DNA of 64,000 bases from Marmoricola endophyticus. GTDB lineage: Bacteria > Actinomycetota > Actinomycetes > Propionibacteriales > Nocardioidaceae. Each line of letters opens with the position of its first letter. Within the stretch, counting starts at the first letter, position 1. This document shows positions 24,372-41,094 of this stretch, piece by piece. Location of the stretch: assembly GCF_014644415.1 (NCBI RefSeq), contig NZ_BMKQ01000001.1:648569-712568 (forward strand), written 5' to 3'. The notes beneath the pieces are model-generated. The model worked only from the letters and a program-made list of their open reading frames with translations. It searched no databases and was not told where the DNA came from. Made by a program: the position numbers and the translations under genes.

Positions 24372-25565
24372 TCAGACGCCGGCGGCCTTCTTGAGCGCGT
24401 CGACCCGGTCGGTGCGCTCCCAGGTGAACTCGGGCAGCTCGCGACCGAAGTGGCCGTACGCGGCGGTCTTGGCGTAGATCGGGCGGAGCAGGTCGAGGTC
24501 CGCGACGATCGCACCCGGGCGGAGGTCGAAGACCTCGAGGACCGCCTGCTGGATCGTCTCGTCGTCGACGACGCCGGTGCCGAAGGTCTGGATGAAGACG
24601 CCGACCGGGGCGGCCTTGCCGATCGCGTACGCGACCTGCGCCTCGCAGCGCTTGGCCAGGCCGGCGGCGACGACGTTCTTGGCCACCCAGCGCATCGCGT
24701 ACGCCGCGGAGCGGTCGACCTTGGACGGGTCCTTGCCGGAGAAGGCGCCACCACCGTGGCGGGCCATGCCGCCGTAGGTGTCGACGATGATCTTGCGCCC
24801 GGTCAGTCCCGCGTCACCGTGCGGGCCGCCGATCACGAACTTGCCGGTGGGGTTGACCAGCAGCCGGTAGTTCTCGCTGGGGATGTCGAAGTCGGCCAGC
24901 ACGGGGTCGATCACGTGCTTCTTGATGTCCGGCTGCAGCTGGGAGTCCAGGTCGATGCCGTCGGCGTGCTGGGTGGAGAGCACCACCGTGTCGACACGCA
25001 CCGGGTTGTCGTCGGCGTCGTACTCGATGGTGACCTGGGTCTTGCCGTCGGGACGCAGGTAGTCCAGCGTCCCGTCCTTGCGCACGGCGGTGAGCCGCTC
25101 GGAGAGCCGGTGGGCCAGCGTGATCGGCAGCGGCATCAGCTCGGGGGTGTCGTCGCACGCGTAGCCGAACATCAGGCCCTGGTCGCCGGCACCCTGCTTG
25201 TCCAGCGCGTCGACGGAGCCGGTACGCGACTCGTGACCGGTGTCGACACCCTGGGCGATGTCGGGCGACTGCTTGCCGATCGCGACCGAGACGCCGCAGG
25301 CGCTCCCGTCGAAGCCCTTGGCCCCGGCGTCGTAGCCGATCTCGTTGACCTTGGCGCGGACCAGGTCGCTGATCTCGGCGTACGCGGTCGTCGAGACCTC
25401 GCCGGCGACGACCACGAGGCCGGTGGTCAGCAGCGTCTCGACCGCGACCCGGCTGTGCGGGTCCTGCTCGAGCAGTGCGTCGAGCACCGAGTCGCTGATC
25501 GCGTCGGCCATCTTGTCGGGGTGACCCTCGGTCACCGACTCAGAGGTGAACAGGCGTCCAGGCAC
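24372..25565 (-). CDS. metK: S-adenosylmethionine synthetase
   Basis: Makes S-adenosylmethionine from methionine and ATP. The 397-residue protein has [15 protein letters not shown] at the start, [12 protein letters not shown], and [22 protein letters not shown] at 25565 is chosen because GGGAGAG precedes it and the family N-terminus begins there; an in-frame ATG at 25613 would add 16 poorly conserved residues. It follows coaBC after about 140 nt and is at its usual place downstream of the pyr-gmk-rpoZ block. Confidence 0.96.
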   Translation of the reverse strand: MPGRLFTSESVTEGHPDKMADAISDSVLDALLEQDPHSRVAVETLLTTGLVVVAGEVSTTAYAEISDLVRAKVNEIGYDAGAKGFDGSACGVSVAIGKQSPDIAQGVDTGHESRTGSVDALDKQGAGDQGLMFGYACDDTPELMPLPITLAHRLSERLTAVRKDGTLDYLRPDGKTQVTIEYDADDNPVRVDTVVLSTQHADGIDLDSQLQPDIKKHVIDPVLADFDIPSENYRLLVNPTGKFVIGGPHGDAGLTGRKIIVDTYGGMARHGGGAFSGKDPSKVDRSAAYAMRWVAKNVVAAGLAKRCEAQVAYAIGKAAPVGVFIQTFGTGVVDDETIQQAVLEVFDLRPGAIVADLDLLRPIYAKTAAYGHFGRELPEFTWERTDRVDALKKAAGV

Positions 25566-25705
25566 GTCGTCTCTCCCATCGGGCCCCCCACGGGGCTCCG
25601 CTTCGTTTGGCATCTTGCTGGGGTGGGCAGGTTCGGTAGGGCGGCTCGGAGCGAGAAGTCCGCGCGCGTCCGCCGAGCACGGTATCGCCCCGCGTGGAGC
25701 GAGCC

Positions 25706-27028
25706 TCAGAGGTCCCGAGACTCGGACGCGTGGCGACCGCCCGCATCGGGCTCGGCGGCGGCTCCTCGCGACGGGTCGAGCAGAGCGACGACGCGGTCCC
25801 AGACCACGTGGGCCAGAGCGGACTTGCTCCCCTGGGGCACGTCGTACGGCGACGCACCGACCGCCAGGAGCACCGCGGAGTTGTCCGGGCGGCCGAAGAC
25901 CGCTCCCCCGCCGACGTCGTTGACCACGAGCAGGTCGCATCCCTTGCGGGCCAGCTTGGCGCGCGCGTGGTCGATGACGGAGCCGTTCGCGTCGCCGGTC
26001 TCCGCCGCGAACCCCACGATCACCGGCGAGGTCTCGTCGCCGCGGTCGGCCACCAGACCGGCGAGCACGTCCGGGGTCTCGCGCAGCTCGATCGACGGCG
26101 TGCTGCCGTCGGAGGACTTCTTGATCTTGGCCCCGGCCAGCGAGACCGGCGCGAAGTCCGCCGGCGCGGCGGCCATGACGACCACGTCGGCATCGGCGCT
26201 GGCCGCGACGACCTGCGTCTGGAGCTCCTCGGTCGTCTCCACCTCGCGGACCTCGACCCCGGCCGGCACCGGCAGGTCGGTGTTGGCGGCGACCAGCGTC
26301 ACCTCCGCGCCCCGCAGCGCGGCCGTACGGGCCAGCGCGAAGCCCTGCAGGCCCGAGGAGCGGTTGCCGAGGAAGCGGACGGGGTCCAGCGGCTCGCGGG
26401 TGCCGCCCGCAGACACGACGACCCGGCGGCCCTCCAGGTCCCGGCCCACGTCGGAGCCGCCGCCTCGTCGCTCGTGGAGGTCGAGGGCGGTCGCGTGGAT
26501 CTCCTCGGGGTCGGGCAACCGGCCGCGCCCGGTGTCGGGCCCGGTCAGCCTGCCCACGGCCGGGTCGAGGACGACGTACCCGTGCCGACGCAGCGTGGCG
26601 ACGTTCTCCCGGGTGGCCGGGTGCTCCCACATCTCGGTGTGCATCGCCGGCGCGAGCAGCACCGGGGCCCGCGACGTCAGCAGCGTGCTGGTGAGCAGAT
26701 CGTCCGCGCGCCCCTGCGCTGCGCGCGCCATCAGGTCGGCCGTCGCGGGGGCGACGACCACGAGGTCGGCCTCTCGGCCGAGCCGGACGTGCGGCACCTC
26801 GTGCACGTCGTGCCAGACCTCACTCGCCACCGGGCGCCCGGACAGGGCGGCCCACGTGGGCTCGCCGACGAACTGCAGCGCAGCGGCCGTGGGTATGACG
26901 GTCACCTCGCACCGGGACTCGGTGAACAGGCGCAGCAGCTCGCAGGCCTTGTACGCCGCGATCCCCCCGCCGACGCCGAGGACGACGTGGGGACGTGTCG
27001 ACGCCGCGCCGGGCACCGGGGCAGTCAC
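25706..27028 (-). CDS. coaBC: Bifunctional phosphopantothenoylcysteine decarboxylase / phosphopantothenate-cysteine ligase
   Basis: Performs two steps of coenzyme A synthesis. The N-terminal flavin-dependent decarboxylase (CoaC, residues 1-190) shows [11 protein letters not shown], the HEVPHVRLG segment with the catalytic His, and [13 protein letters not shown]. The C-terminal ligase (CoaB) has [21 protein letters not shown] and the nucleotide-binding [10 protein letters not shown]. The 440-residue length is usual. The start is a GTG 19 nt after the rpoZ stop without a clear ribosome site. Confidence 0.96.
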   Translation of the reverse strand: MTAPVPGAASTRPHVVLGVGGGIAAYKACELLRLFTESRCEVTVIPTAAALQFVGEPTWAALSGRPVASEVWHDVHEVPHVRLGREADLVVVAPATADLMARAAQGRADDLLTSTLLTSRAPVLLAPAMHTEMWEHPATRENVATLRRHGYVVLDPAVGRLTGPDTGRGRLPDPEEIHATALDLHERRGGGSDVGRDLEGRRVVVSAGGTREPLDPVRFLGNRSSGLQGFALARTAALRGAEVTLVAANTDLPVPAGVEVREVETTEELQTQVVAASADADVVVMAAAPADFAPVSLAGAKIKKSSDGSTPSIELRETPDVLAGLVADRGDETSPVIVGFAAETGDANGSVIDHARAKLARKGCDLLVVNDVGGGAVFGRPDNSAVLLAVGASPYDVPQGSKSALAHVVWDRVVALLDPSRGAAAEPDAGGRHASESRDL

Positions 27029-27047
27029 CGCTCGGGGCCGGTCGCGC

Positions 27048-27398
27048 TCAGGCCTCGGTGTCCTCGGGCGAGGGCTCGCCGAGCACCTCGGGACCCTCGT
27101 CGACCTCGGCCACGACGGGGACGTTGATGCCGTCCTCGGGGTCGCCGTCCTCGCAGGTCAGCAGGTCGTCGTTGATCTCGCGCAGCGCGATGGAGAGCGG
27201 CTTCTCCTGCACGTGCGTCTCGACCAGCGGGCCGACGTACTCCAGCAGGCCCTCGCCGAGCTGGGAGTAGTAGGCGTTGATCTGACGGGCCCGCTTGGCG
27301 CTGTAGAGCACCAGTCGGTACTTCGAGTCCGTCTTGGTGAGCAGGTCGTCGATCGGCGGGTTGGTGATGCCCTCGGCGAGCGGCTGGGGACCAGGCAT
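27048..27398 (-). CDS. rpoZ: DNA-directed RNA polymerase omega subunit
   Basis: The small polymerase subunit that helps fold the beta-prime subunit. The 116-residue protein has the core [28 protein letters not shown] and the [10 protein letters not shown]-like stretch ([15 protein letters not shown]), followed by a long acidic tail common in actinobacteria. It lies between gmk and coaBC as expected. Confidence 0.95.
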   Translation of the reverse strand: MPGPQPLAEGITNPPIDDLLTKTDSKYRLVLYSAKRARQINAYYSQLGEGLLEYVGPLVETHVQEKPLSIALREINDDLLTCEDGDPEDGINVPVVAEVDEGPEVLGEPSPEDTEA

Positions 27399-27469
27399 GT
27401 GTGGATGAGCCTCACGGTGGTGGGAGACAGAGACGGCGCGGACCCGAGGACCGACGAGCGGTCAGGGGG

Positions 27470-28081
27470 TCACAGACCCATGAAGCCTACCAACTCGGCA
27501 GCGGCAGCGGGAATCTCGTGGTTGACGACGACCTCGTCGAACTCGGGCTGGGCGGCGAGCTCCTCGCGCGCGGTCTCGAGCCGACGCTCGCGCTCGCGCT
27601 CGTCCTCGGTGCCACGGCCGACCAGCCGGTGGACCAGCTCGTCCCAGGACGGCGGGGCGAGGAACACGAAGCGCGCCTCGGGCATCCGCTCGCGCACCTG
27701 GCGGGCGCCCTGGAGATCGATCTCCAGCAGGGCCGGACGTCCCTGGGCGAGCGCCCGGTCGACGGGGCGCCGCGGCGTGCCGTACCGGGCCCGCTTGTGC
27801 ACGACCGCCCACTCCAGGAGCTCGTCCTCGGCGACGAGCCGGTCGAACTCGGCGTCGTCGACGAAGTGGTAGTGCACGCCGTCGACCTCTCCGGGTCGGC
27901 GCGTGCGCGTGGTCGCCGAGACCGAGATCCAGACGTCGGGGTAGTGCGCGCGGACGTACGCGGCGACGGTTCCCTTGCCGACGGCCGTCGGGCCGGCGAG
28001 CACGGTGAGCCGGGCCGTGCCGCCAGGACCGCCGGCCTCGACGCCTTGGCGGCCCCGGCCCTCGGTCGCGCCGTCAGTCAC
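27470..28081 (-). CDS. gmk: Guanylate kinase
   Basis: Phosphorylates GMP to GDP. The 203-residue protein has the P-loop [11 protein letters not shown], the GMP-binding [17 protein letters not shown] and HYHFV segments, and [13 protein letters not shown] short N-terminal Gly-rich extension precedes the kinase core. The GTG start overlaps the mihF stop by 8 nt (GTGACTGA), so the two genes are probably translated together. Confidence 0.96.
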   Translation of the reverse strand: MTDGATEGRGRQGVEAGGPGGTARLTVLAGPTAVGKGTVAAYVRAHYPDVWISVSATTRTRRPGEVDGVHYHFVDDAEFDRLVAEDELLEWAVVHKRARYGTPRRPVDRALAQGRPALLEIDLQGARQVRERMPEARFVFLAPPSWDELVHRLVGRGTEDERERERRLETAREELAAQPEFDEVVVNHEIPAAAAELVGFMGL

Positions 28082-28394
28082 CGTCGGTGAACTCGGCGAC
28101 GAGAGCCCTCGTCTGGTTGATCCCGAGCCCGCGCACCCGCCGGGTGCGCGAGATGTGGTGCCGGTCCATCAGCTGCTCGGCACGAACCTTGCCCACCCCC
28201 GGCATCGACTGCAGCAGGTCGAAGACCCGCATCTTGCCGATCACCTCGTTGCTCGACCCCTCGTCGAGCACCTCCGCGATGGATGCCCCGGAGCGCTTGA
28301 GCCGCGCCTTCACCTCGGCACGCTCGCGGCGCGACGCGGCCGCCTTCTCCAGCGCCGCCTGGCGCTGCTCGGGAGTCAGATCCGGCAGGGGCAC
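28074..28394 (-). CDS. mihF: Actinobacterial integration host factor
   Basis: A 106-residue nucleoid protein unrelated to the HU/IHF fold of Proteobacteria. It opens with a basic helix ([21 protein letters not shown]) and carries a helix-hairpin-helix DNA-binding stretch, [16 protein letters not shown]. It is near-universal in actinobacteria and regularly lies just before gmk, as here. Its own promoter is visible upstream. Confidence 0.95.
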   Translation of the reverse strand: MPLPDLTPEQRQAALEKAAASRRERAEVKARLKRSGASIAEVLDEGSSNEVIGKMRVFDLLQSMPGVGKVRAEQLMDRHHISRTRRVRGLGINQTRALVAEFTDGD

Positions 28395-28495
28395 GATCCT
28401 CGAGACCTCACTTCGCGAGTGGCACGCGGGGCCTGCTGGCGGCCCTGCGTCGAACGGTGGTGCCGGAACGGTACGTCGGCACCGGCGCTCGGCAG

Positions 28496-28525
28496 AATCT
28501 AGTCACCCCTCGGGAGGGACTGCAA
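28496..28525 (-). promoter_or_regulatory. Promoter of mihF-gmk
   Basis: On the minus strand TTGCAG (28525-28520) and TAGATT (28501-28496) are separated by 18 nt, leaving a leader of about 95 nt before the mihF ATG. Within the leader, GGTGCCG and CGGCACC (about 28459-28483) can form a hairpin. This explains why mihF can be expressed apart from the pyr genes upstream. Confidence 0.5.
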
Positions 28526-28547
28526 CGCCGCCTCCTCCGCACTCCGC

Positions 28548-29006
28548 TCAGAGTCCGATGTTGACCTTGCACACGTCGCGCGCCTGGGTCTCGATGCCGT
28601 CCGCCGCCTCGGTCACCGCCGAGGAGGCGAGCACGTCGGCGGCACCGGTGATCGCGGCCCGGTCGTCGGCGCTCAGGGTCGTCGGCAGGCTGCCGCGCAC
28701 CTCGCCGGGTCTCAGGCCGGCAGCGTGGACGGCGTCGTCGAGCCCCTCGACGGCGTTGAGGAAGGTCTGCCACTCGTCGGTCAGGTCCTCCGGTGCCTTC
28801 GCACCGACCTGCCGCAGGGTGGGCAGGCCGGTCAGCAGCGCCCCGGGAGTGGTGGCGTTGACGATCTCGCCGAGAGCGGCCTGGTCCGAGCGCAGCTGGT
28901 CGCAGTACGCCTCCCCGGGGTCCCCGCAGCCGGCGACCGCACCGCCCAGCAGCAGGCACACCGCCAGCGCGGCACCTGCTCCGCGTCCGCTCACGCCGCC
29001 CACCAT
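28548..29006 (-). CDS. Putative lipoprotein
   Basis: A 152-residue secreted protein. A hydrophobic signal (AALAVCLLLGGAVAGC) ends in a lipobox cysteine, so the mature protein should be a lipoprotein on the outer face of the membrane. The remainder is mainly helical with two further cysteines (AYCDQL near the start and DVCKVN near the end) that could form a disulfide bond. I do not recognise a family. It follows pyrF by 13 nt, so it is transcribed with the pyrimidine genes, but nothing links it to that pathway. Confidence 0.75.
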   Translation of the reverse strand: MVGGVSGRGAGAALAVCLLLGGAVAGCGDPGEAYCDQLRSDQAALGEIVNATTPGALLTGLPTLRQVGAKAPEDLTDEWQTFLNAVEGLDDAVHAAGLRPGEVRGSLPTTLSADDRAAITGAADVLASSAVTEAADGIETQARDVCKVNIGL

Positions 29007-29019
29007 GCCTCGGCCGCGC

Positions 29020-29859
29020 TCAGGAGCCCAGCAGGTCGACGAAGGCGTCGTTGGCACGCTGCGCGGCGTCGCGGAGCGCCGCCACACCGGGACCGGCGCC
29101 GAGCACCTCGCGCGACGAGCTCGGGAGCACCCGGGGCAGCACGCCGGCGAAGGTGCGACGGACCGACTCCGGCGTCCCACCCTGGGCGCCGACCCCGGGG
29201 ACCAGGAGCGGCCCGCCGATCGCGAGGTCCTCCTCGGTGTCGCCGATCGTCGCCCCGACGACGGCGCCGAACGAGCCGTGCTCGGAGCCCTCGTTGAGCC
29301 CCCGCAGCCAGGACAGCACCGCGCCGGCGACGCTCGACCCCTCGGTCGTACGCGCCGCCTGCACCTGGGGCGCCTCCGGGTTGGAGGTGAGCGCGAGCAC
29401 GAAGAGCCCCGCACCGTGCCGGCGGGCGGTGCCGACCATCGGGTCGAGGCTCCCGGTGCCGAGGAACGGGCTGGCCGTGACCGCGTCGACGGCCAGCGGC
29501 GAGGTCTGGTCGAGGTACGCGTCGGCGTACGCCTGCGAGGTCGACCCGATGTCACCCCGCTTGACGTCGAGCAGGACCAGCGTGCCGGCTGCGCGGAGGT
29601 CGGCGACCGCACGCTCGAGGACCGCGATGCCGGCCGACCCGTGCCGCTCGAAGAAGGCCGACTGCGGCTTCACCACGGCGACCTGCCCGGCGAGCGCCTC
29701 GACGAAGGTGCCGGCGAAGCGGTCCAGCCCCTGCGGGCTGTCGGGCAGGCCCCAGGCCTCGAGCAGCGGGGCGTGCGGGTCGAGGCCGACGCACATCGGC
29801 CCACGGGAGGAGACCGCTGCGTGCAGCCGCTCGCCGAAGGGTGCGGTCGTCGACGTCAC
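29020..29859 (-). CDS. pyrF: Orotidine 5'-phosphate decarboxylase (type 2)
   Basis: Last step of UMP synthesis. The 279-residue protein is of the longer type 2 found in actinobacteria: [12 protein letters not shown] near the start, [11 protein letters not shown], and the catalytic [12 protein letters not shown] motif. GTG at 29859 is chosen because AGGAGG lies 5 nt upstream and it overlaps the pyrD stop as GTGA; an earlier in-frame start at 29898 lies inside pyrD. Confidence 0.95.
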   Translation of the reverse strand: MTSTTAPFGERLHAAVSSRGPMCVGLDPHAPLLEAWGLPDSPQGLDRFAGTFVEALAGQVAVVKPQSAFFERHGSAGIAVLERAVADLRAAGTLVLLDVKRGDIGSTSQAYADAYLDQTSPLAVDAVTASPFLGTGSLDPMVGTARRHGAGLFVLALTSNPEAPQVQAARTTEGSSVAGAVLSWLRGLNEGSEHGSFGAVVGATIGDTEEDLAIGGPLLVPGVGAQGGTPESVRRTFAGVLPRVLPSSSREVLGAGPGVAALRDAAQRANDAFVDLLGS

Positions 29860-30886
29860 TGTCGCCTCCTGAGCGCTCGGTTGACCCGCGAGGGCCACAG
29901 CGGCCCCTCATAGATGAAGGCGGAGTACGCCTGCAGCAGGTCGGCGCCGGCGTCCAGCCGCTCCCGCGCCTCGTCGACCGAGCCGACGCCACCCACCCCG
30001 ACCAGCGTGAGCGCGTCACCGACGTGGCCGCGCAGCAGGCGCAGCACCTCGGTGGACCGGGCGGCCAACGGGGCCCCGGACAGACCGCCCGCCCCGGTGG
30101 CCGCGACCTCGACTCCGGGCGTGCGCAGCCCGTCCCGTGCGATCGTCGTGTTCGTCGCGACGACGCCGTCCAGCCCCTCGGCCAGCGCCAGGTCGGCCAC
30201 CGCCAGGACGTCGTCGTCGTCGAGGTCCGGAGCGATCTTGACCAGCAGCGGCACCCGTCGGTCCCCGGAGACCGCGTCCGCCTCCTGACGTACGCCGGCG
30301 AGGATCGGCTGCAGCCGCTCGACGGCCTGCAGCGCCCGCAGCCCGGGGGTGTTCGGCGAGCTGACGTTCACGACGAGGTAGTCGGCGTACGGCGCCAGCA
30401 GCCGTGCCGAGAGCCGGTAGTCGCCCTCGGCGTCGGCCTCGTCCACCACCTTGGTCTTGCCGATGTTGACGCCGAGCACCGTGTCGCTGCGACGGCCGGA
30501 GACGGCGCGTCGCCGGAGTCGGGCCGCCACGGCCTCGGCGCCGTCGTTGTTGAAGCCCATCCGGTTGACCAGCGCCCGGTCGGCGGGGAGCCGGAACAGC
30601 CGCGGCGTCGGGTTGCCGGGCTGCGGGTGCCCGGTGACGGTGCCGATCTCGACCGAGCCGAAGCCGAGCGCGGCGAGCGCGTCGACCCCGGTGGCGTCCT
30701 TGTCGAAGCCAGCGGCGAGGCCCAGGACGGCGGGGAACTCCAGCCCCATCGCACGCACCGGCGACCGCCAGCCGCGTACCACCTTCCGGGCCAGCGGCCG
30801 TCCGGCCCGGACGGCCGCGGACCCGACCCGGTGCGCCCGCTCGGCGTCGACCCGGGTGGCCGCGTGCTCGAAGAGAAGGCGATAGG

Positions 30887-30890
<4 letters not shown>
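29856..30890 (-). CDS. pyrD: Dihydroorotate dehydrogenase (class 2, quinone-dependent)
   Basis: Oxidises dihydroorotate to orotate and passes electrons to membrane quinones. The 344-residue protein begins with the amphipathic membrane-associating helix of class 2 enzymes ([16 protein letters not shown]) and has [12 protein letters not shown], the FMN region [15 protein letters not shown] with the catalytic Ser, [11 protein letters not shown] and [12 protein letters not shown]. The GTG overlaps the carB stop as GTGA. Confidence 0.95.
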
Positions 30891-34270
<3,380 letters not shown>

Positions 34271-34273
34271 GTC

Positions 34274-35416
34274 TCAGGCCTCCCGGTCGAGCAGGTCGGT
34301 GAAGCGGTCGAAGAGGTACGCCGCGTCGTGGGGGCCGGCGGCGGCCTCGGGGTGGTACTGGACGGAGAAGCCACGCAGGTGCCCGTCGGCGTCGCGCAGC
34401 TCGAGCCCCTCGACGACGTCGTCGTTGAGGCACACGTGGCTGACCCTCGCGGTGCCGTACGGGGTGTCGACGTGATCGGACGGCGCGGCGGGCCACTGCA
34501 CGGCGAACCCGTGGTTGTGCGCGGTGACCTCGACCTTGCCCGTCGTACGGTCCATCACCGGCTGGTTGATGCCCCGGTGGCCGTAGCCGAGCTTGTAGGT
34601 GCCGAACCCGAGCGCCCGGCCGAAGAGCTGGTTGCCGAAGCAGATCCCGAAGTACGGCACGCCCGCCTCGAGGGCGCCCTGCAGCAGCGCGACCTGGTCG
34701 GTGGTCGCGGCCGGGTCGCCGGGACCGTTGGAGAAGAACAGCCCGTCGGGTGCGACCGCGAGCACCTCCTCCAGCGTGGAGGTCGCCGGCAGCACGTGCG
34801 TCTCGATGCCGCGCTCGGCCAGCATCCGCGGCGTGTTCGCCTTGATCCCGAGGTCCAGCGCCGCGACGCGGAAGCGCGGACCGGAGGTCGAGCCTGTCGA
34901 GACCGCGGGGACGACGTACGCCTCGCTCGTCGAGACCTCCGAGGCGAGCTCGGAGCCGGCCATCTCCCCGGACTCCCGCACCCGGTTCAGCAGCGCCTCG
35001 GGGTCGGTCTCCGTCGTCGAGATCCCCACCCGCATCGCCCCCCGGTCGCGCAGGTGCCGGGTGAGCGCGCGCGTGTCGACACCGCTGATCCCGACCACGC
35101 CCTGCTCGCGCAGCGCGTCGTCGAGCGAGCGCCGCGAGCGCCAGCTGGACGGGATCCGTGCGGGGTCGCGGACGACGTACCCGCTCACCCAGATCCGCGA
35201 CGACTCCGGGTCCTCGTCGTTCATCCCCGTGTTCCCGACGTGCGGGGCGGTCATCACCACGACCTGTCGGTGGTACGACGGGTCGGTCAGCGTCTCCTGG
35301 TAGCCGGTCATCCCGGTGGAGAACACCGCCTCCCCGAACGTCTCGCCGGACGCGCCGTAGGCCTCCCCGCGGAACGTCCGACCGTCCTCGAGGACGAGCA
35401 GCGCCTGCTCCGTCAT
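34274..35416 (-). CDS. carA: Carbamoyl-phosphate synthase small subunit (glutaminase)
   Basis: Splits glutamine to feed ammonia to CarB. The 380-residue protein has the N-terminal CarA domain ([15 protein letters not shown]) and the class I glutaminase domain with the nucleophile in [11 protein letters not shown] and the His-Glu of QYHPEA. The linker between the two domains contains VSTGSTSGP, which is encoded exactly by a 24-bp palindromic repeat found elsewhere in the window. ATG at 35416 has GGAG upstream and overlaps the previous stop by 1 nt; an earlier ATG at 35455 lies within the previous gene. Confidence 0.96.
   Translation of the reverse strand: MTEQALLVLEDGRTFRGEAYGASGETFGEAVFSTGMTGYQETLTDPSYHRQVVVMTAPHVGNTGMNDEDPESSRIWVSGYVVRDPARIPSSWRSRRSLDDALREQGVVGISGVDTRALTRHLRDRGAMRVGISTTETDPEALLNRVRESGEMAGSELASEVSTSEAYVVPAVSTGSTSGPRFRVAALDLGIKANTPRMLAERGIETHVLPATSTLEEVLAVAPDGLFFSNGPGDPAATTDQVALLQGALEAGVPYFGICFGNQLFGRALGFGTYKLGYGHRGINQPVMDRTTGKVEVTAHNHGFAVQWPAAPSDHVDTPYGTARVSHVCLNDDVVEGLELRDADGHLRGFSVQYHPEAAAGPHDAAYLFDRFTDLLDREA
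34881..34904. repeat. GGTCGAG...CGAGACC palindromic repeat inside carA
   Basis: A 24-bp sequence starting ccggaggtcgagcc and ending tgtcgagacc is identical to the copy at 57340-57363. Here it is in frame within carA and encodes the linker residues around STGSTSG. It therefore looks like a dispersed repeat tolerated in a protein linker. Confidence 0.85.
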
Positions 35417-35886
35417 CAGTGCTCCTTCCGGATCTTCGCGACCGCGCGCGACCACTCGCGGTGCGTCCTCTGCATGTCTGCTCGCCCCTCGTCGGCCGTG
35501 GCCGGGGACCCCCGCCTCGCCGCCGGGCGCTGCAGGCAGAACCCGGTGTCGAGCACCTGCCCGTCGTGCCTCCAGCGGAGGACGAGCGCGCCCTGCGGGC
35601 CGACCCCTCCGGCCGGGAACGACTCGGCGTCCCGCGCCGAGGTCAGGCCCGCGGCCGGGATCCGGAAGGCCGCGCCCAGCCGGACCACGTCGACGCCGTC
35701 CTCCGAGAGCTGGATCCGGGCGCTCCCCGCCCGGCCCAGCCCGTGGTCGCGCAGCCGCCGGTCCCCCGCCACCGTGCCGAGGTAGCGGCCCGCCCCCTGG
35801 AGCAGAGGGTGGGGCAGGTCGGCCACCTTCGGTGCCGGCTCCAGCGGGGCGAGCGCCGGCGCACGCCGGCCGCGCAGGCCCCTCAC
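35416..35886 (-). CDS. PH-like-domain protein of the pyrimidine operon
   Basis: A 156-residue protein in the position held by Rv1382 in M. tuberculosis, between pyrC and carA. It shares that family's layout: [19 protein letters not shown], a beta-rich middle ([17 protein letters not shown]) and a tail helix. Relatives usually begin with a membrane helix; none is seen here from the GTG at 35886, which overlaps the pyrC stop as GTGA. Its role in or near pyrimidine synthesis is unknown. Confidence 0.75.
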   Translation of the reverse strand: MRGLRGRRAPALAPLEPAPKVADLPHPLLQGAGRYLGTVAGDRRLRDHGLGRAGSARIQLSEDGVDVVRLGAAFRIPAAGLTSARDAESFPAGGVGPQGALVLRWRHDGQVLDTGFCLQRPAARRGSPATADEGRADMQRTHREWSRAVAKIRKEH

Positions 35887-37177
35887 ACCAGCTCCCCGTC
35901 GAGCACGGTGGGTCGGCCCCGGAGGAAGGTCGCGACGACGCGGCCGGGCAGCTCCATCCCCCGGTACGGCGTGTTCCGCGACAGCGAGGCGGTGCGGGTC
36001 TCGTCGACCGTACGGACGGCCGAGGGGTCGTAGAGCGTGATGTTGGCCGGCTCGCCGACGGCCAGCGGCCGTCCGTGCCCGCCGAGCCGTCCGATCCGTG
36101 CCGGCGCCGCCGACATCCGCTCGGCGACGCCGGCCCAGTCGAGCATGCCGGTGTCGACCATCGTCGCCTGCACCACCGACAGGGCGGTCTCCAGACCGGT
36201 CATCCCGAACGCGGCGGCCGGCCACTCGCAGTCCTTGTCCTCGTGCGGGTGGGGCGCGTGGTCCGTGGCGACGACGTCGATGGTGCCGTCGGCCAGGCCG
36301 GCGCGCAGCGCGGCGACGTCCTCGGCCGAGCGCAGCGGCGGGTTGACCTTGTACGTCGGGTCGTACGTCGCGGCCAGCTCGTCGGTGAGCAGCAGGTGGT
36401 GCGGACAGGCCTCGGCGGTGACGTCCCACCCCTTCTGCTTGGCCCACCGCACGATCTCCACCGAGCCGGCGGTCGACACGTGACAGACGTGGAGCCGGGA
36501 GCCGACGTGCGCGGCGAGCAGGCAGTCGCGGGCGATGATCGCCTCCTCGGCCACCGCCGGCCAGCCCTGCAGGCCCAGCCGCCCGGAGAGCTCGCCCTCG
36601 TTCATCTGGGCGCCCTCGGTCAGCCGCGGCTCCTGGGCGTGCTGGGCGACGACGCCGTCGAAGGCGCGGACGTACTCCAGCGCCCGACGCATCAGGGCGG
36701 GGTCCGCGACGCACTTGCCGTCGTCGGAGAAGACCCGCACCCGCGCCGCGGAGTCGGCCATCGCGCCGAGCTCGGCCAGCCGCTCGCCACCGAGACCGAC
36801 GGTCACCGCCCCGACCGGCTGCACGTCGCAGTGCCCGGCCTCGGTGCCCAGCCGCCACACCTGCTCGACCACACCGGCGGTGTCCGCGACCGGGTCGGTG
36901 TTGGCCATCGCGTGGACCGCCGTGAAGCCGCCGCGCGCCGCGGCGGCGGTCCCGGTCTCGACCGTCTCGGCGTCCTCACGGCCCGGCTCGCGCAGGTGGG
37001 TGTGCAGGTCGACCAGGCCGGGCAGCGCGATCAGGCCGCGCGCGTCGTGCGTCTCCAGCGCGACGCCGTCGCGCGGCGCGGCGGTTTCGGCCCCGAGAGA
37101 GGCGATCACGCCGTCGCGCAGCACCAGGTCGGCGACCTCCCCACCCGGCAGCGTGGCGTTCACGATCAGGTGGTCGG

Positions 37178-37181
<4 letters not shown>
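35883..37181 (-). CDS. pyrC: Dihydroorotase
   Basis: Closes carbamoyl aspartate to dihydroorotate. The 432-residue protein has the metal-binding opening [40 protein letters not shown] and the catalytic [14 protein letters not shown] at 37181 overlaps the pyrB stop as ATGA and has AGGAGG upstream. Confidence 0.96.
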
Positions 37182-40098
<2,917 letters not shown>

Positions 40099-40167
40099 GC
40101 ACCGCTCCCGGGGCGCCGGCAGCCGGCACGGGCGCCGCACGACGGGCACCCGCCCTAGGGTGCGGCC

Positions 40168-41094
40168 ATGGCCACCGGCACCCACGACCACGTCGACGAC
40201 CCGCGCAACGCTGAGGTCCTGATCCACGTCGGGGGGCGTCTCGTCCCCCGCGCCGAGGCGACGGTCTCCGTCCTCGACGCCGGCTTCGTGCTCGGTGACG
40301 GGGTGTGGGAGGGCCTGCGCGTGCACGCCGGGCACCCCGCCTTCCTCGAGCGGCACCTCGACCGGCTCGAGGAGGGGGCCCGCGCCCTGATGATCGACCT
40401 GCCCTCGCGCGCCGAGCTCACCGACGCCGTGTACGCCACGCTGGAGGCCAACGACATGAGCGACGGCGTCCACGTACGCCTGATGGTGAGCCGCGGCGTG
40501 AAGTCCACGCCGTACCAGGACCCCCGGATGACCGTGGGGCCGCCCACCGTCGTCGTGGTCGCCGAGCACAAGGACCCGCTCCCGGCCACGGTGCGCGAGG
40601 GCATCACGCTGTTCACGACCCACGTGCGTCGTGCCAACCCCGACACGCTCGACCCGCGGCTCAACGCCCACAGCAAGCTCAACGACATCACCGCGTGCAT
40701 CCAGGCCTACCAGGCCGGGGCGGACGAGGCGCTGATGCTCGACCCGCAGGGGTTCGTGGCGACCTGCAACAGCACGCACTTCTTCCTCGTGACCCGCGAC
40801 GGCGAGGTGTGGACCTCCGACGGGCGCTACTGCCTGGCGGGTATCACGCGGGCGAACGTCATCGAGGTGTGCCGGGCCCACGACGTTCCCGTCCGGGAGC
40901 GGACCTTCAGCCTCACCGACGTGTACTCCGCGGCCGAGGCCTTCGTGACCGGCACGTTCGCCGGTCTCGTGCCCGTGCGCTCGGTCGACGGGCGCACCAT
41001 CGGCTCGGGCGCCCGCGGGCCGGTCGTGGAGCGCTTGCAGGGCCTGTACGCCGACCACGTCGTCGCCGACGTCGCAGCGAGGTCCCGGCCGTGA
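40168..41094 (+). CDS. Aminotransferase class IV (PLP fold type IV)
   Basis: A 308-residue relative of branched-chain aminotransferase, D-amino-acid aminotransferase and aminodeoxychorismate lyase. The phosphate-cup and PLP-lysine features of the class are visible: SVLDAGFVLGDGVWEGLRV, RLNAHSKLNDI with the likely PLP lysine, and ATCNSTHFFLV. TAGGGT at 40156-40161 lies 6 nt before the ATG, so it should be leaderless. Its stop overlaps the sulfotransferase start as GTGA, so the two proteins are made together. The amino donor and product are unknown. Confidence 0.88.
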   Translation: MATGTHDHVDDPRNAEVLIHVGGRLVPRAEATVSVLDAGFVLGDGVWEGLRVHAGHPAFLERHLDRLEEGARALMIDLPSRAELTDAVYATLEANDMSDGVHVRLMVSRGVKSTPYQDPRMTVGPPTVVVVAEHKDPLPATVREGITLFTTHVRRANPDTLDPRLNAHSKLNDITACIQAYQAGADEALMLDPQGFVATCNSTHFFLVTRDGEVWTSDGRYCLAGITRANVIEVCRAHDVPVRERTFSLTDVYSAAEAFVTGTFAGLVPVRSVDGRTIGSGARGPVVERLQGLYADHVVADVAARSRP

